Part shown: one piece after another, positions 43,211-51,090 of the stretch
Layout: every line of letters begins with the position of its first letter
How positions within the stretch are numbered: position 1 is the stretch's first letter
DNA from: Halogeometricum sp. S3BR5-2
GTDB taxonomy: Archaea > Halobacteriota > Halobacteria > Halobacteriales > Haloferacaceae
Length of the DNA: 64,000 bases
Direction: 5' to 3'
Assembly (NCBI RefSeq): GCF_031624635.1
Contig: NZ_JAMQOQ010000001.1
Coordinates: 930,001-994,000, forward strand
Made by a program: the position numbers and the translations under genes
Notes under the pieces: generated by a model
What the model was told of the DNA's origin: nothing
Seen by the model: only the letters and a program-made list of their open reading frames with translations
The model's database searches: none

Positions 43211-43999
43211 GTGACTTCCATCGCCCGCGCGCCGGTTCCGGTCACCACCCGCGCGCCCGCGGGGTCGACGAACGCCTACGTCGTCGGGTCCGACCGAGCG
43301 CTGCTGGTCGACCCGGCCGGCCGGACGGACGAACTGGACGAACTCGTCGTCGAGCGACGCGTCGAGCACGTGACGGTGACACACACTCACCCCGACCACA
43401 CCGGCGCGGTACGGGCGTACGCCGAGGAGACGGACGCGACCGTCTGGTGTCGGCGCGGCCGCGAGGTCCGCTTCGCCGACGCGACGGGCGTCGAACCCGA
43501 CCGGACGTTCGTCGAGGGCGAGACGATCTCGGTCGGCGGAGGCGACGGCGTCGCCGTCCTCGACACGCCCGGCCACGCCCCCGACCACGTCGCCTTCGAG
43601 GGCGACTTCGGCGTCTGCTGCGGCGACTTGGCCGTCGCCGAAGGCAGTGTCGTCGTCGGCGCGCCGGAGGGGAGCCTCCGCGCCTACCTCGTCGCCCTCC
43701 GCCGCCTCCACGCCCGCGACCCGCCCGCCCTCTACCCGGGGCACGGTCCCGTCGTCGACGACCCGCGAGCGACCTGCGAGCGCCTGATCCGACACCGCCT
43801 CGACCGCGAACGGAGCGTCCTCGACGCCGTCGGCCGCGGCGCGACGGACGTCGACGCGGTCGTCGACGCCGCTTACGGGAAGGACCTCACCGGCGTCCGC
43901 GACCTCGCACGCGCGACGGTCATCGCCCACGTCGAGAAACTCGACGCCGAGGGGCGCCTCCGGTGGGACGCCGAGTCCCGGCGCGTCGAACCCGTCTGA
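43211..43999 (+). CDS. Metallo-beta-lactamase-fold hydrolase (glyoxalase II / LACTB2-like)
   Basis: Protein of 262 residues with the zinc motif VTHTHPDHTGAVRAYAEE (HxHxDH, about 57-74), further ligands in DTPGHAPDHVAFEG (about 118-131), the Asp in CGDLAV (about 138) and the His in LYPGHGPVVDD (about 177). The C-terminal winged-helix-like tail (VIAHVEKLDAEGRLRWD) is typical of LACTB2-type RNase/hydrolases. GTG start at 43211. The next gene follows after 62 bases on the same strand. Confidence 0.9.
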   Translation: MTSIARAPVPVTTRAPAGSTNAYVVGSDRALLVDPAGRTDELDELVVERRVEHVTVTHTHPDHTGAVRAYAEETDATVWCRRGREVRFADATGVEPDRTFVEGETISVGGGDGVAVLDTPGHAPDHVAFEGDFGVCCGDLAVAEGSVVVGAPEGSLRAYLVALRRLHARDPPALYPGHGPVVDDPRATCERLIRHRLDRERSVLDAVGRGATDVDAVVDAAYGKDLTGVRDLARATVIAHVEKLDAEGRLRWDAESRRVEPV

Positions 44000-44061
44000 G
44001 CGAGGACGCTCGCCCTCGACCGGACCGGGAACGTTTTTCGACCGCGCACCGAAGCGACGGT

Positions 44062-44760
44062 GTGAGCCACGCCGGACCCAGTCTGGAGGAGGAACTCGAA
44101 CGCGCCCGCGACCTGTCGGTGTCGGACCTCGCGGACGCCATCGAGTCCATCGGCTTCGAGTGCACCCGGTGCGGCGCCTGCTGTAAGGGACACGGGGAGG
44201 AGGGCGACCGGGAACCGCACACCGCGACCGTGTTCCCGGACGAGGTACGGGAGTTGCAGGCGGCGACCGACGACGAACGCGAGTGGCGGGACGTCGCCCG
44301 ACCGATGCCCTACGGCCTCTCCGAGGGCGACGACGGCCCGGAGGGCGAGACGTTCGAGTGGGCGCTTCAGACCGACGCCTGCGGCGACTGCGTCTTCTAC
44401 GAGGAGTCCGAGACCGGCGGGGAGACCCGGGGCGCCTGCACCGTCCACGACGACCGACCGCTCATCTGCGAGACGTACCCGTTCAGCGTCGGCCTCGGCG
44501 GGACGAGTCAGCCGATGGGCGAAGCCGTAGATGAGGAGGGGATGGTCCGCGCCCACGAGTGCGAGGGCCTCGGCCGCGACATCTCCCGCGGGGACGCCGA
44601 GGAACTGGCCGGGGCGCTGAAAGAGCGCGCGGTCCGGGAACTGGAGGAGGCTATCGGCGTCAGGGACGAGTACCGCCCCGTCGACACGGGACCGGGCGAG
44701 GTGGTCGTCCACGACTCCGAGGGGGCGAAGCGGCCGGACGGGTCGGTCGTGGACGACTGA
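44062..44760 (+). CDS. YkgJ-family cysteine cluster protein
   Basis: Protein of 232 residues. FECTRCGACCKGHGEE (about 33-48) is the FxCxxCGxCC signature of the YkgJ family (possible Zn or Fe-S binding), and further Cys residues fall in DACGDCVFYEE, GACTVHDDRPLICETYPF and HECEGLG. The role is unknown; relatives are linked to flagellar lysine methylation (FliB) or metal handling. GTG start at 44062. A short AT-rich stretch ACGTTTTTCG precedes it by about 25-35 bases. Confidence 0.82.
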   Translation: MSHAGPSLEEELERARDLSVSDLADAIESIGFECTRCGACCKGHGEEGDREPHTATVFPDEVRELQAATDDEREWRDVARPMPYGLSEGDDGPEGETFEWALQTDACGDCVFYEESETGGETRGACTVHDDRPLICETYPFSVGLGGTSQPMGEAVDEEGMVRAHECEGLGRDISRGDAEELAGALKERAVRELEEAIGVRDEYRPVDTGPGEVVVHDSEGAKRPDGSVVDD

Positions 44761-44846
44761 AGGGGGCTTCCGACCGTTCGAACGACCCGACTCCGGCGGT
44801 ACACATTTAACAGTTCCGCGAGAGTTTTGCGTGGAGGTCTATCACG

Positions 44847-45257
44847 GTGGAAATCTCAGATAAACTCCTGTGTCTGTTCAACACCGACGTGCGCGCGGAG
44901 GACGACCGGTACGTGGTCGAGGTTCCGAAGCGCGAAGTCGAGTCCGGCACGGTCGAACCCGGCGAGACGTATCGCGTCGCTCTCATCTCCCGCGAGGCGG
45001 TCGAGTCCGACGAGTCGACCGACACGAGTACCGCGTCGACGACGCCCTCGTCCGAACCGCAACCCCCCGTCGAAGTCGGCGAACTGCGCTACGTCGAGAT
45101 AGAAGACATCGGCAAGCAGGGCGACGGCATCGCCCGCGTCGAACGCGGTTACGTCATCATCGTCCCCGGCGCGGAAGTCGGCGACCGGGTGAAAATAGAG
45201 GTGACCGAAGTGAAGTCCAACTTCGCCGTGGGCGAAGTGATAGAGGACGACTTCTGA
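44847..45257 (+). CDS. TRAM-domain RNA-binding protein
   Basis: Protein of 136 residues: an N-terminal segment (KLLCLFNTDVRAEDDRYVVE), a Ser/Thr-rich linker (about 52-70) and a C-terminal TRAM domain (about 78-134) with VEIEDIGKQGDGIARVERGY and VGDRVKIEVTEVKSNFAVGE. TRAM proteins bind tRNA or act as cold-shock-like RNA chaperones in archaea. GTG start at 44847. The upstream element CACATTTAAC at about 44803-44812 gives a short leader. Transcription probably ends at the nested inverted repeats downstream. Confidence 0.88.
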   Translation: MEISDKLLCLFNTDVRAEDDRYVVEVPKREVESGTVEPGETYRVALISREAVESDESTDTSTASTTPSSEPQPPVEVGELRYVEIEDIGKQGDGIARVERGYVIIVPGAEVGDRVKIEVTEVKSNFAVGEVIEDDF

Positions 45258-45263
45258 ACCCAC

Positions 45264-45360
45264 CTTTTTGCTGACTCGGGGTCGCTACGCGACCCGCTCG
45301 TCGCAAAAAGCTGGACCAAAAAGCTGCCGCGCCTCGCTCGCTGACGCTCGCTCGGCGCGG
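45264..45360. terminator. Nested inverted repeats between convergent genes
   Basis: Three perfect stems lie between the stops of the TRAM gene (plus) and the radical SAM gene (minus): CTTTTTGC (45264-45271) with GCAAAAAG (45303-45310), enclosing GGGTCGC/GCGACCC (45279-45285 and 45289-45295, loop TAC), then CCGCGCC/GGCGCGG (45327-45333 and 45354-45360) around a GCTCGCT direct repeat. Position and T-runs on both strands fit a bidirectional terminator. Confidence 0.6.
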
Positions 45361-45412
45361 TCCTAATTCTCTTCTCTTTCCGCACCGCACTGCCCCGCAG
45401 ACGCCTCTCTTC

Positions 45413-47140
45413 TCACTCCGCCTTCGGTTCCACCGGGTACGGACCGGTGAACTTCGAGAGGTCCACGTCCGCGACGCTCACCTCGTCCGCGGAGGCGTAC
45501 GGGCGATTGACGACGATGTCGCCGGCGGTGCGGTTGCCGATGCCCGGGATGGACGTGAGTTCGTCCATGCTCGCCTCGTTCGGGTCCAGCGGATGGGGAA
45601 CGCCCGTCACGGAGCGGTAGCCGTGGTCGACGATGGCCACGTCGATGGTCTTCCCGAGTTCCAGTTCACCGGGGATGCCCACGAGGAGCGGGTAAGTGCC
45701 GAGTTGGCGGCCGAACGTCCGGCCGTCCTGGTGGTATTCGAGGTGGACGTTCGGGAGGACCGTTCCCGCGGGCGCGACGCGTTTCAGCATCGGCCGGTCG
45801 ATTTCCTCTCGAACTTCCTTCTTGTACTGCTGGAACAGTTTCTTGTGTTCGGCGGCGATGTTCGCGCCGTCCTCGGCCATCTCCGTGCCCTCGAACGCCA
45901 TCACCTGCCGGATGTTGATGCGTCGGACCATCAGACCGGCGTCGTAGACGCGGTGGAGGAAGCGCTTGTTGTGCGCGAACGTTTCCTCGCGTTCGCCCTT
46001 CAGGCCGTGCAGGAGGTTGATGCCGGGCAGGAGTTTCGGCAGGCGATTGGCGGCGCCGTCGCCGTGCGTCGGCGCGTCTTCGGGGGATTCGCCGGGGCGC
46101 CAGCCGGCCTCCTCGTTGACGATTTTGACCGCTTCGAAGCACTCGTCGGCGGTGACGTTCAGCGTGTTCTGCTCCTGCACCACGGGGTCGGCGGATTCGA
46201 GGCCGAAGGCGGCGGTGTCGCCCGGCGTGTTGTGCTCGGCGATGATTCGGATACACTCGCGGGATTTCTCGGGCCACTCCACCACCGTGATGGGGTTCAT
46301 GTTGTCGAGGTGAAGCGTCTCCAAGTCGGGCGCCACCTCCCGGATGCCCTCGTACAGTCGCCGGAGGGCGTCGGGGTTCGGCGCCTCGCCGTCGCCGCCG
46401 AACGCGAGGATGTCGGCCTGCCGGCCGAGGCGGAAATGTTTCGCCCCCCTGTCGGAGAGATTGCCCACCTCGCGGACGACGGACTCCGGCGTCCGGAACG
46501 CCGGGTTGCCGTACATCGGTTCGGTGCAGAACGAGCACCGGTAGGCGCATCCCCGAGAGGTCTCCATCTCGCAGATGAGGTACTCCGGGTGGTTCGGATG
46601 CTGTTCGACGACGAACGCCCCCTTCGCGGCCCAGCGGTCGAGTTCGTCGTTGTCGCGGTAGCGGTTGTCGAAGCCCTCCAACTCGTTCGAGACGAGATCG
46701 TACGCCGCCGCCTCCACGTCGGCCATCGCGAGGAAGTCGTAGTCGAGGTTCCGCCGCTCCATCTCCTGGGCGCCGGCGTTCTCCTCGCCGACGCCGAAGC
46801 GGATTGGGCCGCCCATCACGGAGGTGCCGTCGGCGGTCCACGCGAGTTCGCGCACCTCGTCGGGTTCGGCGGGGGTGCCGCCGACGTACTTGCCGGGGAC
46901 GGTCATCCCGCCGATGTATATCATCAGGTCGGCGTCGGCCACGTCGGCCCACTTCTGTCTGTCGTCGCGGAGTTCGTCGATGGTGTGGTAGGTGACGTTC
47001 TCCTCGGGGACGCCGGCGTCGACGAGGGCCCCGGCCGTGAAGCGCGGGTACGTCGAGATGTACGGCGGCACGCCGAAGTGCGCCGGTTCGTCGACGTAGC
47101 CGTCCACGAGCGTCACGGAGAGGTCGGCCGGGTCGGTCAT
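45413..47140 (-). CDS. Radical SAM protein with C-terminal helix-hairpin-helix
   Basis: Protein of 575 residues. An N-terminal B12-binding-like domain (about 1-180) is followed by a radical SAM core with the [4Fe-4S] motif SRGCAYRCSFCTEPMYG (about 200-216). A long barrel follows (GINLLHGLKGEREETFAHNK, RRINIRQVMAFEGTEMAE), then a TRAM-like beta segment (about 480-535), and a helix-hairpin-helix end DELTSIPGIGNRTAGDIVVN (about 540-560). Similar proteins are widespread in euryarchaea, but the substrate is unknown; the HhH and TRAM-like parts suggest a nucleic-acid substrate (inference). ATG at 47140. Confidence 0.85.
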   Translation of the reverse strand: MTDPADLSVTLVDGYVDEPAHFGVPPYISTYPRFTAGALVDAGVPEENVTYHTIDELRDDRQKWADVADADLMIYIGGMTVPGKYVGGTPAEPDEVRELAWTADGTSVMGGPIRFGVGEENAGAQEMERRNLDYDFLAMADVEAAAYDLVSNELEGFDNRYRDNDELDRWAAKGAFVVEQHPNHPEYLICEMETSRGCAYRCSFCTEPMYGNPAFRTPESVVREVGNLSDRGAKHFRLGRQADILAFGGDGEAPNPDALRRLYEGIREVAPDLETLHLDNMNPITVVEWPEKSRECIRIIAEHNTPGDTAAFGLESADPVVQEQNTLNVTADECFEAVKIVNEEAGWRPGESPEDAPTHGDGAANRLPKLLPGINLLHGLKGEREETFAHNKRFLHRVYDAGLMVRRINIRQVMAFEGTEMAEDGANIAAEHKKLFQQYKKEVREEIDRPMLKRVAPAGTVLPNVHLEYHQDGRTFGRQLGTYPLLVGIPGELELGKTIDVAIVDHGYRSVTGVPHPLDPNEASMDELTSIPGIGNRTAGDIVVNRPYASADEVSVADVDLSKFTGPYPVEPKAE

Positions 47141-47224
47141 AGGGGAGAGAAAACGGTCGACGGGTAAAACGGTGACTACCTCGGGACTTCGGTGCGGGGG
47201 GGTCGAGGCGAAGAGAACGCACGC

Positions 47225-48097
47225 TCAGACGAAGATGTGTCCCTCGCGCCGCCACGCCGTTCCCGACGGCCGGAGTCGCTCGGCGCTCCGGGTGCGCTCC
47301 CACGTCGCCACCGCGGCGACGACGGCGTCGAGGGCGTCACCGTCGGCGTCCGCGACGGCCCGCTTTCGTACGTCGTCGGCGACCGAGACGCCGTCGAGGG
47401 CGGCGAGGGCGTCCACGTTCTCCGCCCGTCGCCGCCTCCCCGACTCGTCGTTCGTCTTGTACCGCTCGCGGTGACCGCCGAGGCGGTCCAGCGTCGCGGC
47501 GGGGTAGGCTTCGAGCGCCCACGGAAGGTCGGGGTCGGGGTCCCGCATCGGGAGGACGCGCGCCGACCCGGCTTCGACGAGCGGTTTCAGCACGTCGCGG
47601 ACGCCGTGGAACGTCTGCGCCTTCACGAAGAAGTGGTAGGGCGAGGTGGCTCCGACCGCGCGGTCGGTCTCTCTTCGATAGTACGTCCGGTCTCCCTCCC
47701 TTTCGGCGGCGCGTTCGCGCGCCCACGCCGAGAACTCGCTCGCGTCGGCGAACCCGTCCGGGAACCACCGGACGAACGCCGCCCAGTCGTCGACGCCGGC
47801 CGCGTCGAGCAGGAACGCCGGGAGGCCGAACGAGAAGTCGAGTCCGAAGGCGGTCCCCCCGCCCGTCTCGGCGAGAAACGACCGGAGCGCCGGCAGGACT
47901 GACTCCCGGACGGCGTCGGCTTCGAGGAGGTCCGGCGCGGGAACGCAGGCCTCGACGTCGAGGGCGCCGTCCTCTGCCGTCCCGCGCGCGAGGTATATCG
48001 ACTCGCCGGCGCGGCGGGCGCCGCTGAAGTCGACGCCGTAGACGGTCGTCGGCGCGCGGAATCCGCTCACGACCGGCGGTTCGGACGGCGGCGGCAT
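47225..48097 (-). CDS. DUF429 family protein (RNase H-like fold)
   Basis: Protein of 290 residues: TVYGVDFSGARRAGESIYLA at the N-terminus (Asp of an RNase H-like core), AFGLDFSFGLPAFLLDAAG in the middle, then RYYRRETDRAVGATSPYH-type region and ALEAYPAATLDRLGG near 215, all typical of DUF429, a predicted nuclease family. The exact role is unknown. I chose the ATG at 48097 (MPPPSEPP); the frame upstream is Arg/Gly-rich without family signal. It lies 84 bases beyond the radical SAM start on the same strand. Confidence 0.82.
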   Translation of the reverse strand: MPPPSEPPVVSGFRAPTTVYGVDFSGARRAGESIYLARGTAEDGALDVEACVPAPDLLEADAVRESVLPALRSFLAETGGGTAFGLDFSFGLPAFLLDAAGVDDWAAFVRWFPDGFADASEFSAWARERAAEREGDRTYYRRETDRAVGATSPYHFFVKAQTFHGVRDVLKPLVEAGSARVLPMRDPDPDLPWALEAYPAATLDRLGGHRERYKTNDESGRRRRAENVDALAALDGVSVADDVRKRAVADADGDALDAVVAAVATWERTRSAERLRPSGTAWRREGHIFV

Positions 48098-48205
48098 AAC
48101 CTCTCGGACCCCTCCGCCGGTCGCTCCGCGTCGGCCGGCCGTTCGGCGTCCGCCAATTCCGCCGTCACCGAGAGAGGTTTCAGCCCCCCGCGCGGCCGTG
48201 TGGGT

Positions 48206-48835
48206 ATGAGCGACGAGGACCGCGCGAGCGGCGAAGCGGCGGACGGACTGACCCTCCGGCCGGTCGACCCCGACGACGCGGCGCGGATTCGAGACATCTA
48301 CGCCCCGTTCGTCGAGGGGACGGCGGTGACGTTCGCGAGCGAGGTGCCGGACGTCGAGGAGATGCGCGAGGAGATACAGCACAAGCGCGAGGCCGACGAT
48401 TACCCGTGGTACGTCGCCGAGACGGGCGGAGACGGGAGCGGGGGCGAGGACGGGAGCGTCGTCGGCTACGCCTACGGCGATGCGCTCCGAGAGCGGGACG
48501 CCTACCAGTGGGCCGTCGAGACGTCCGTCTACGTCGACCCGGACGCCCAGCGCGGTGGTATCGGGAGCGCGCTGTACGAGCGCCTGTTCGAGACGCTGCG
48601 GGCGCAGGGGTACGTCGCCGCCTACGCCGCCCTCGGGATGCCGAACCCCGAGAGCGTCGCGTTCCACGAGGCGACCGGGTTCGACCACCTCGGGACGTTC
48701 CCGGCGGCGGGGTTCAAACTCGGCGCGTGGCACGACGTGGAGTGGTACCGTCGACCGCTTCGGGAGGCACCCGCGGACCCCGACCCGCCGCGCCCGGTTT
48801 CGACGGTCGACGCCGCGTTTCTCGGTGCGGAATGA
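48206..48835 (+). CDS. GNAT N-acetyltransferase (phosphinothricin-acetyltransferase type)
   Basis: Acetyl-CoA-dependent transferase of 209 residues: LTLRPVDPDDAARIRDIYAPF (N-term), YQWAVETSVYVDPDAQRGG with the acetyl-CoA loop QRGGIGSALYERL (about 113-125), ALGMPNPESVAFHEATGF and GAWHDVEWYRRPL. This order matches PAT/YncA-type GNATs acting on amino-acid analogues such as methionine sulfone; the natural substrate here is unknown. A Gly/Glu-rich insertion (about 72-84) is a haloarchaeal extension. ATG at 48206, divergent from the DUF429 gene. Confidence 0.9.
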   Translation: MSDEDRASGEAADGLTLRPVDPDDAARIRDIYAPFVEGTAVTFASEVPDVEEMREEIQHKREADDYPWYVAETGGDGSGGEDGSVVGYAYGDALRERDAYQWAVETSVYVDPDAQRGGIGSALYERLFETLRAQGYVAAYAALGMPNPESVAFHEATGFDHLGTFPAAGFKLGAWHDVEWYRRPLREAPADPDPPRPVSTVDAAFLGAE

Positions 48836-48920
48836 CGGACCGAAACGGCTCGCCCGAACCGCGACGCGGCGCGGGGCGGGAAACGCACACGACTAAACCG
48901 ACCCGAGAGATACTCGCGGT

Positions 48921-49706
48921 ATGACACGCGACGACGACGAGCGGCTTCGACGCACCCTCGAACGGCGTTCGGCCGTCGCCTCCCGACTGGCGGCGGCTCC
49001 CGCCCGCAAACCCGCGCTCGTCGACGCGCTCGATAGCTCCCGCTCCACGGTCGACCGAGCCATCGACGAACTCGCGGCTGTCGGCTGCGTCCGGCGGGAG
49101 GACAGCGAGTACGCGCTGACGACCACCGGTCGCCTCGCGCTCCGAACGTACGAGGGGTACCGGAGCGCGACGGACGCGATCGCGGCGACGACCGAGTTCG
49201 TCAACTGCCTGCCCGCCGACGCGCCGCTCGATACGTCCCTCCTCGACGGCGCGTCGGTCAGCATGAGTTCCGAACACGTCCCCGACCAGGCGCTCGCCCC
49301 GAGCACCGACCTGTTCAAACGTGCGACGCGAATGCGGGGACTCGCGCCCGTCGTGCTCGGGTTTTATCCGAACACCGTCGCCGAACAGCTTTCGAGGGAC
49401 GAGTTGACGGTGGAAATCGTCGCGTCCGCGGAGGTGCTCGGGGCGCTGCCGTCGATTCCGGACGTCGGCACCGCGTCGCTCTCGGAGGCGGACGGGCTGT
49501 CGCTGTACGAGAGCGGAGGGGAGCTTCCGTACGCGCTCTGGCTGATGGAGACGCCCGAATCGGACTACGCCGGTATCACGGCGTACGACGCGGGAGGCGC
49601 CGCCGGCGTCCTCATGAACGACTCGCCGGCGGCCGTCGAGTGGGCCGAATCGGAGTACGAGCGGTACCGCGCCGACGCGAGCGAAGCGAACCCGTTTCGG
49701 TCGTGA
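48921..49706 (+). CDS. HTH transcription regulator, FilR1-domain type
   Basis: Protein of 261 residues with the same plan as the regulator at 27218-28012. The N-terminal winged helix (about 15-80) has LVDALDSSRSTVDRAIDELAAVG and YALTTTGRLALRTYEGY. The FilR1-like effector domain (about 100-255) includes APVVLGFYPNTVAEQLSRDE, GLSLYESGGELPYALWLMET and VEWAESEYERYRADA. Ligand and target are unknown. ATG at 48921, 85 bases after the GNAT gene. Codon use is slightly less GC-biased than in its neighbours. Confidence 0.85.
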   Translation: MTRDDDERLRRTLERRSAVASRLAAAPARKPALVDALDSSRSTVDRAIDELAAVGCVRREDSEYALTTTGRLALRTYEGYRSATDAIAATTEFVNCLPADAPLDTSLLDGASVSMSSEHVPDQALAPSTDLFKRATRMRGLAPVVLGFYPNTVAEQLSRDELTVEIVASAEVLGALPSIPDVGTASLSEADGLSLYESGGELPYALWLMETPESDYAGITAYDAGGAAGVLMNDSPAAVEWAESEYERYRADASEANPFRS

Positions 49707-49837
49707 ACACGACTCGGGCGAGCACGGACCGCGAGCGGGCGGTTCGATCAGTCGGTGAGGAATTCACCGCGCTCCGGGAATTACTCGAGACCGTGACGAT
49801 ATACGAGTCGGACGCGTCCGTACGATACGCCCGCTGA
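49703..49837 (+). CDS. Possible 44-residue hypothetical protein
   Basis: A GTG codon overlaps the regulator's stop codon (GTGA, 49703-49706) and opens a frame of 44 codons: NTTRASTDRERAVRSVGEE then a leucine-rich helix TALRELLETVTIYE. Translational coupling like this is common for real haloarchaeal partners, but the protein is very short, has no recognisable motif and only moderate GC3 bias. I regard it as possible, not established. Confidence 0.3.
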   Translation: MNTTRASTDRERAVRSVGEEFTALRELLETVTIYESDASVRYAR

Positions 49838-50164
49838 CGACGGCCCTCCACGACATCAGCGCGGCCCGGTCGGCGGTAACTCGTCCGCCGCCTCCCCCTC
49901 TCGGCGGGCGCCCCCGACGCCGACTTCGCCGGTAGCGACCTCCCGAAATCGAGACGCCGAGCGACGCGGCCGTGCCGTCCGCCGTCGTACCGACGGTAGC
50001 GTCCGCGGCGGGCCGGAACATCCGTCGACCGGCGCGCTTCGGTGGTCACGAAAGGTCACCGCTCGGCCCGCCGAGCATCACCGAGGGCTGCCGAGGACCG
50101 CGACACCGCGGCGAGGTGGGCCGAAGCCCGCGTGTTTATCATCGTGGCGGGGCTAGACGGAGAC
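49838..50164 (+). other. 327-base region without a recognised gene
   Basis: GC-rich DNA with no frame that looks like protein on either strand; the frames present are Arg/Ser/Pro-rich shadows. It may contain a decayed gene, but I cannot identify one. Its right end carries the promoter of the next gene: CGTGTTTATC (50131-50140), 25-34 bases before the ATG at 50165. Confidence 0.5.
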
Positions 50165-50323
50165 ATGCCTGCGACCCTCGAAGTGAAGTGTACGGATTCG
50201 GACTGCGAGATGGATATGTTCGAGATGCACTACACCTACGACATGCCGGACGACGTGGGCGTCGAGGAGTTCGCCTGTCCGTACTGCCGAGGGACCGACT
50301 GTCTCGAAGCCATCGAGCTATGA
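50165..50323 (+). CDS. 52-residue zinc-ribbon mini-protein
   Basis: Small protein with KCTDSDCEMDMFEMHYTY and FACPYCRGTDCLEAIEL: a Cys-x4-Cys pair and a Cys-x2-Cys-x4-Cys set compatible with one zinc site (a haloarchaeal family I recall as DUF7559). Mini-proteins of this kind in Haloferax bind zinc and affect fitness, but the role of this one is unknown. ATG at 50165 follows a good TATA element at 50131-50140. Its stop overlaps the Hsp20 start (ATGA), so the two are translated together. Confidence 0.82.
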   Translation: MPATLEVKCTDSDCEMDMFEMHYTYDMPDDVGVEEFACPYCRGTDCLEAIEL

Positions 50324-51063
50324 GCGGGTTCAAGGAGTTCGGCGAGTCGGCGGCCCGGAGCGTCCTCGAACGCATCGGCCGCGGCGTCGGCCGGGTGCAG
50401 GAGCGGAAACCGCTCCCGTACGACGTCTTGGAGAGCGACGACGCCTACCTCGTCGTCTTCGACGCCCCCGGCGTCCAACGTAGCGACGTGCAGGTGCGCT
50501 TTCTGGACGGCGAGGTGCAGGTCCAGATAGACCGCTTCCGCGACTTCCACGAGGGGTTCGAGATGCGCTTCCCCGGCCGCGGCCTCTCGCTGGACGGCAG
50601 CGCGAAACTGCCCGACGACGCCGTCGTGGACGCCACGGGCGCCAACGCAACGCTCGCCGCCAACGGGACGCTCCGCGTGGAGATTCCGAAGGACGAACGC
50701 GCGCAGGACGTGGCCGTCACCGACGAGGCGGACGCCTCCTCGTCCGACGTGGACGCCACCGGCGCCGGTGCGGGCGCGGAGACGACGATGGGCGAGACGA
50801 TGGCCCGCGACGACACCGAGGGCGAGACGATGGCCCGCGACGACACCGAGGGCGAGACGATGGCCCGCGACGACACCGAGGGCGAGACGGACCGCGACGA
50901 CGTCGACAGTTCGGGAGACGGCGCCGGCCTCGACGCCACCGGGTCCTCGACGGACATCGACGCGACGGACGCCGCCGACGGCGTCGGGTCGACGGACTCC
51001 GTGGGCGAAGGCGACGATGACGACGAGGACGAAGACGACAACTCCGCCGGCCTCGACCGCTAA
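50320..51063 (+). CDS. Hsp20/alpha-crystallin-type protein with acidic repeat tail
   Basis: Protein of 247 residues. The N-terminal helix (FKEFGESAARSVLERIGRG) is followed by an alpha-crystallin-like beta domain (about 30-130): LPYDVLESDDAYLVVFDAPG, DVQVRFLDGEVQVQIDRF, FEMRFPGRGLSLDGSAKLPD and ATLAANGTLRVEIPKDE, the last being the usual GxLxVxxPK end. The C-terminal approximately 110 residues are disordered and acidic, with three exact copies of GETMARDDTE and a run of Asp/Glu. The IxI-type oligomerisation motif is not visible. Holdase function is inferred from the fold. It is coupled to the zinc mini-protein by a 4-base overlap. Confidence 0.86.
   Translation: MSGFKEFGESAARSVLERIGRGVGRVQERKPLPYDVLESDDAYLVVFDAPGVQRSDVQVRFLDGEVQVQIDRFRDFHEGFEMRFPGRGLSLDGSAKLPDDAVVDATGANATLAANGTLRVEIPKDERAQDVAVTDEADASSSDVDATGAGAGAETTMGETMARDDTEGETMARDDTEGETMARDDTEGETDRDDVDSSGDGAGLDATGSSTDIDATDAADGVGSTDSVGEGDDDDEDEDDNSAGLDR
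50791..50880 (+). repeat. Three exact 30-base tandem repeats in the Hsp20 tail
   Basis: Three identical 30-base units (50791-50820, 50821-50850, 50851-50880) followed by a partial fourth unit (first 9 of 10 bases from 50881). Each codes GETMARDDTE. The 30-base unit keeps the reading frame, so copy-number changes would alter tail length only. Confidence 0.95.
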
Positions 51064-51090
51064 CCGGGTTCGATTTTGACCTGACGCCGG

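Noticed and set aside
48100-48300. Minus-strand frame with ADAERPADAERPAE repeats
   Set aside because: Overlaps the start of the GNAT gene antisense; the repeat reflects GC-rich codons, not a protein.
50791-50880. Repeat array that could be read as CRISPR
   Set aside because: The 30-base units are directly adjacent with no spacers and lie inside the Hsp20 reading frame.
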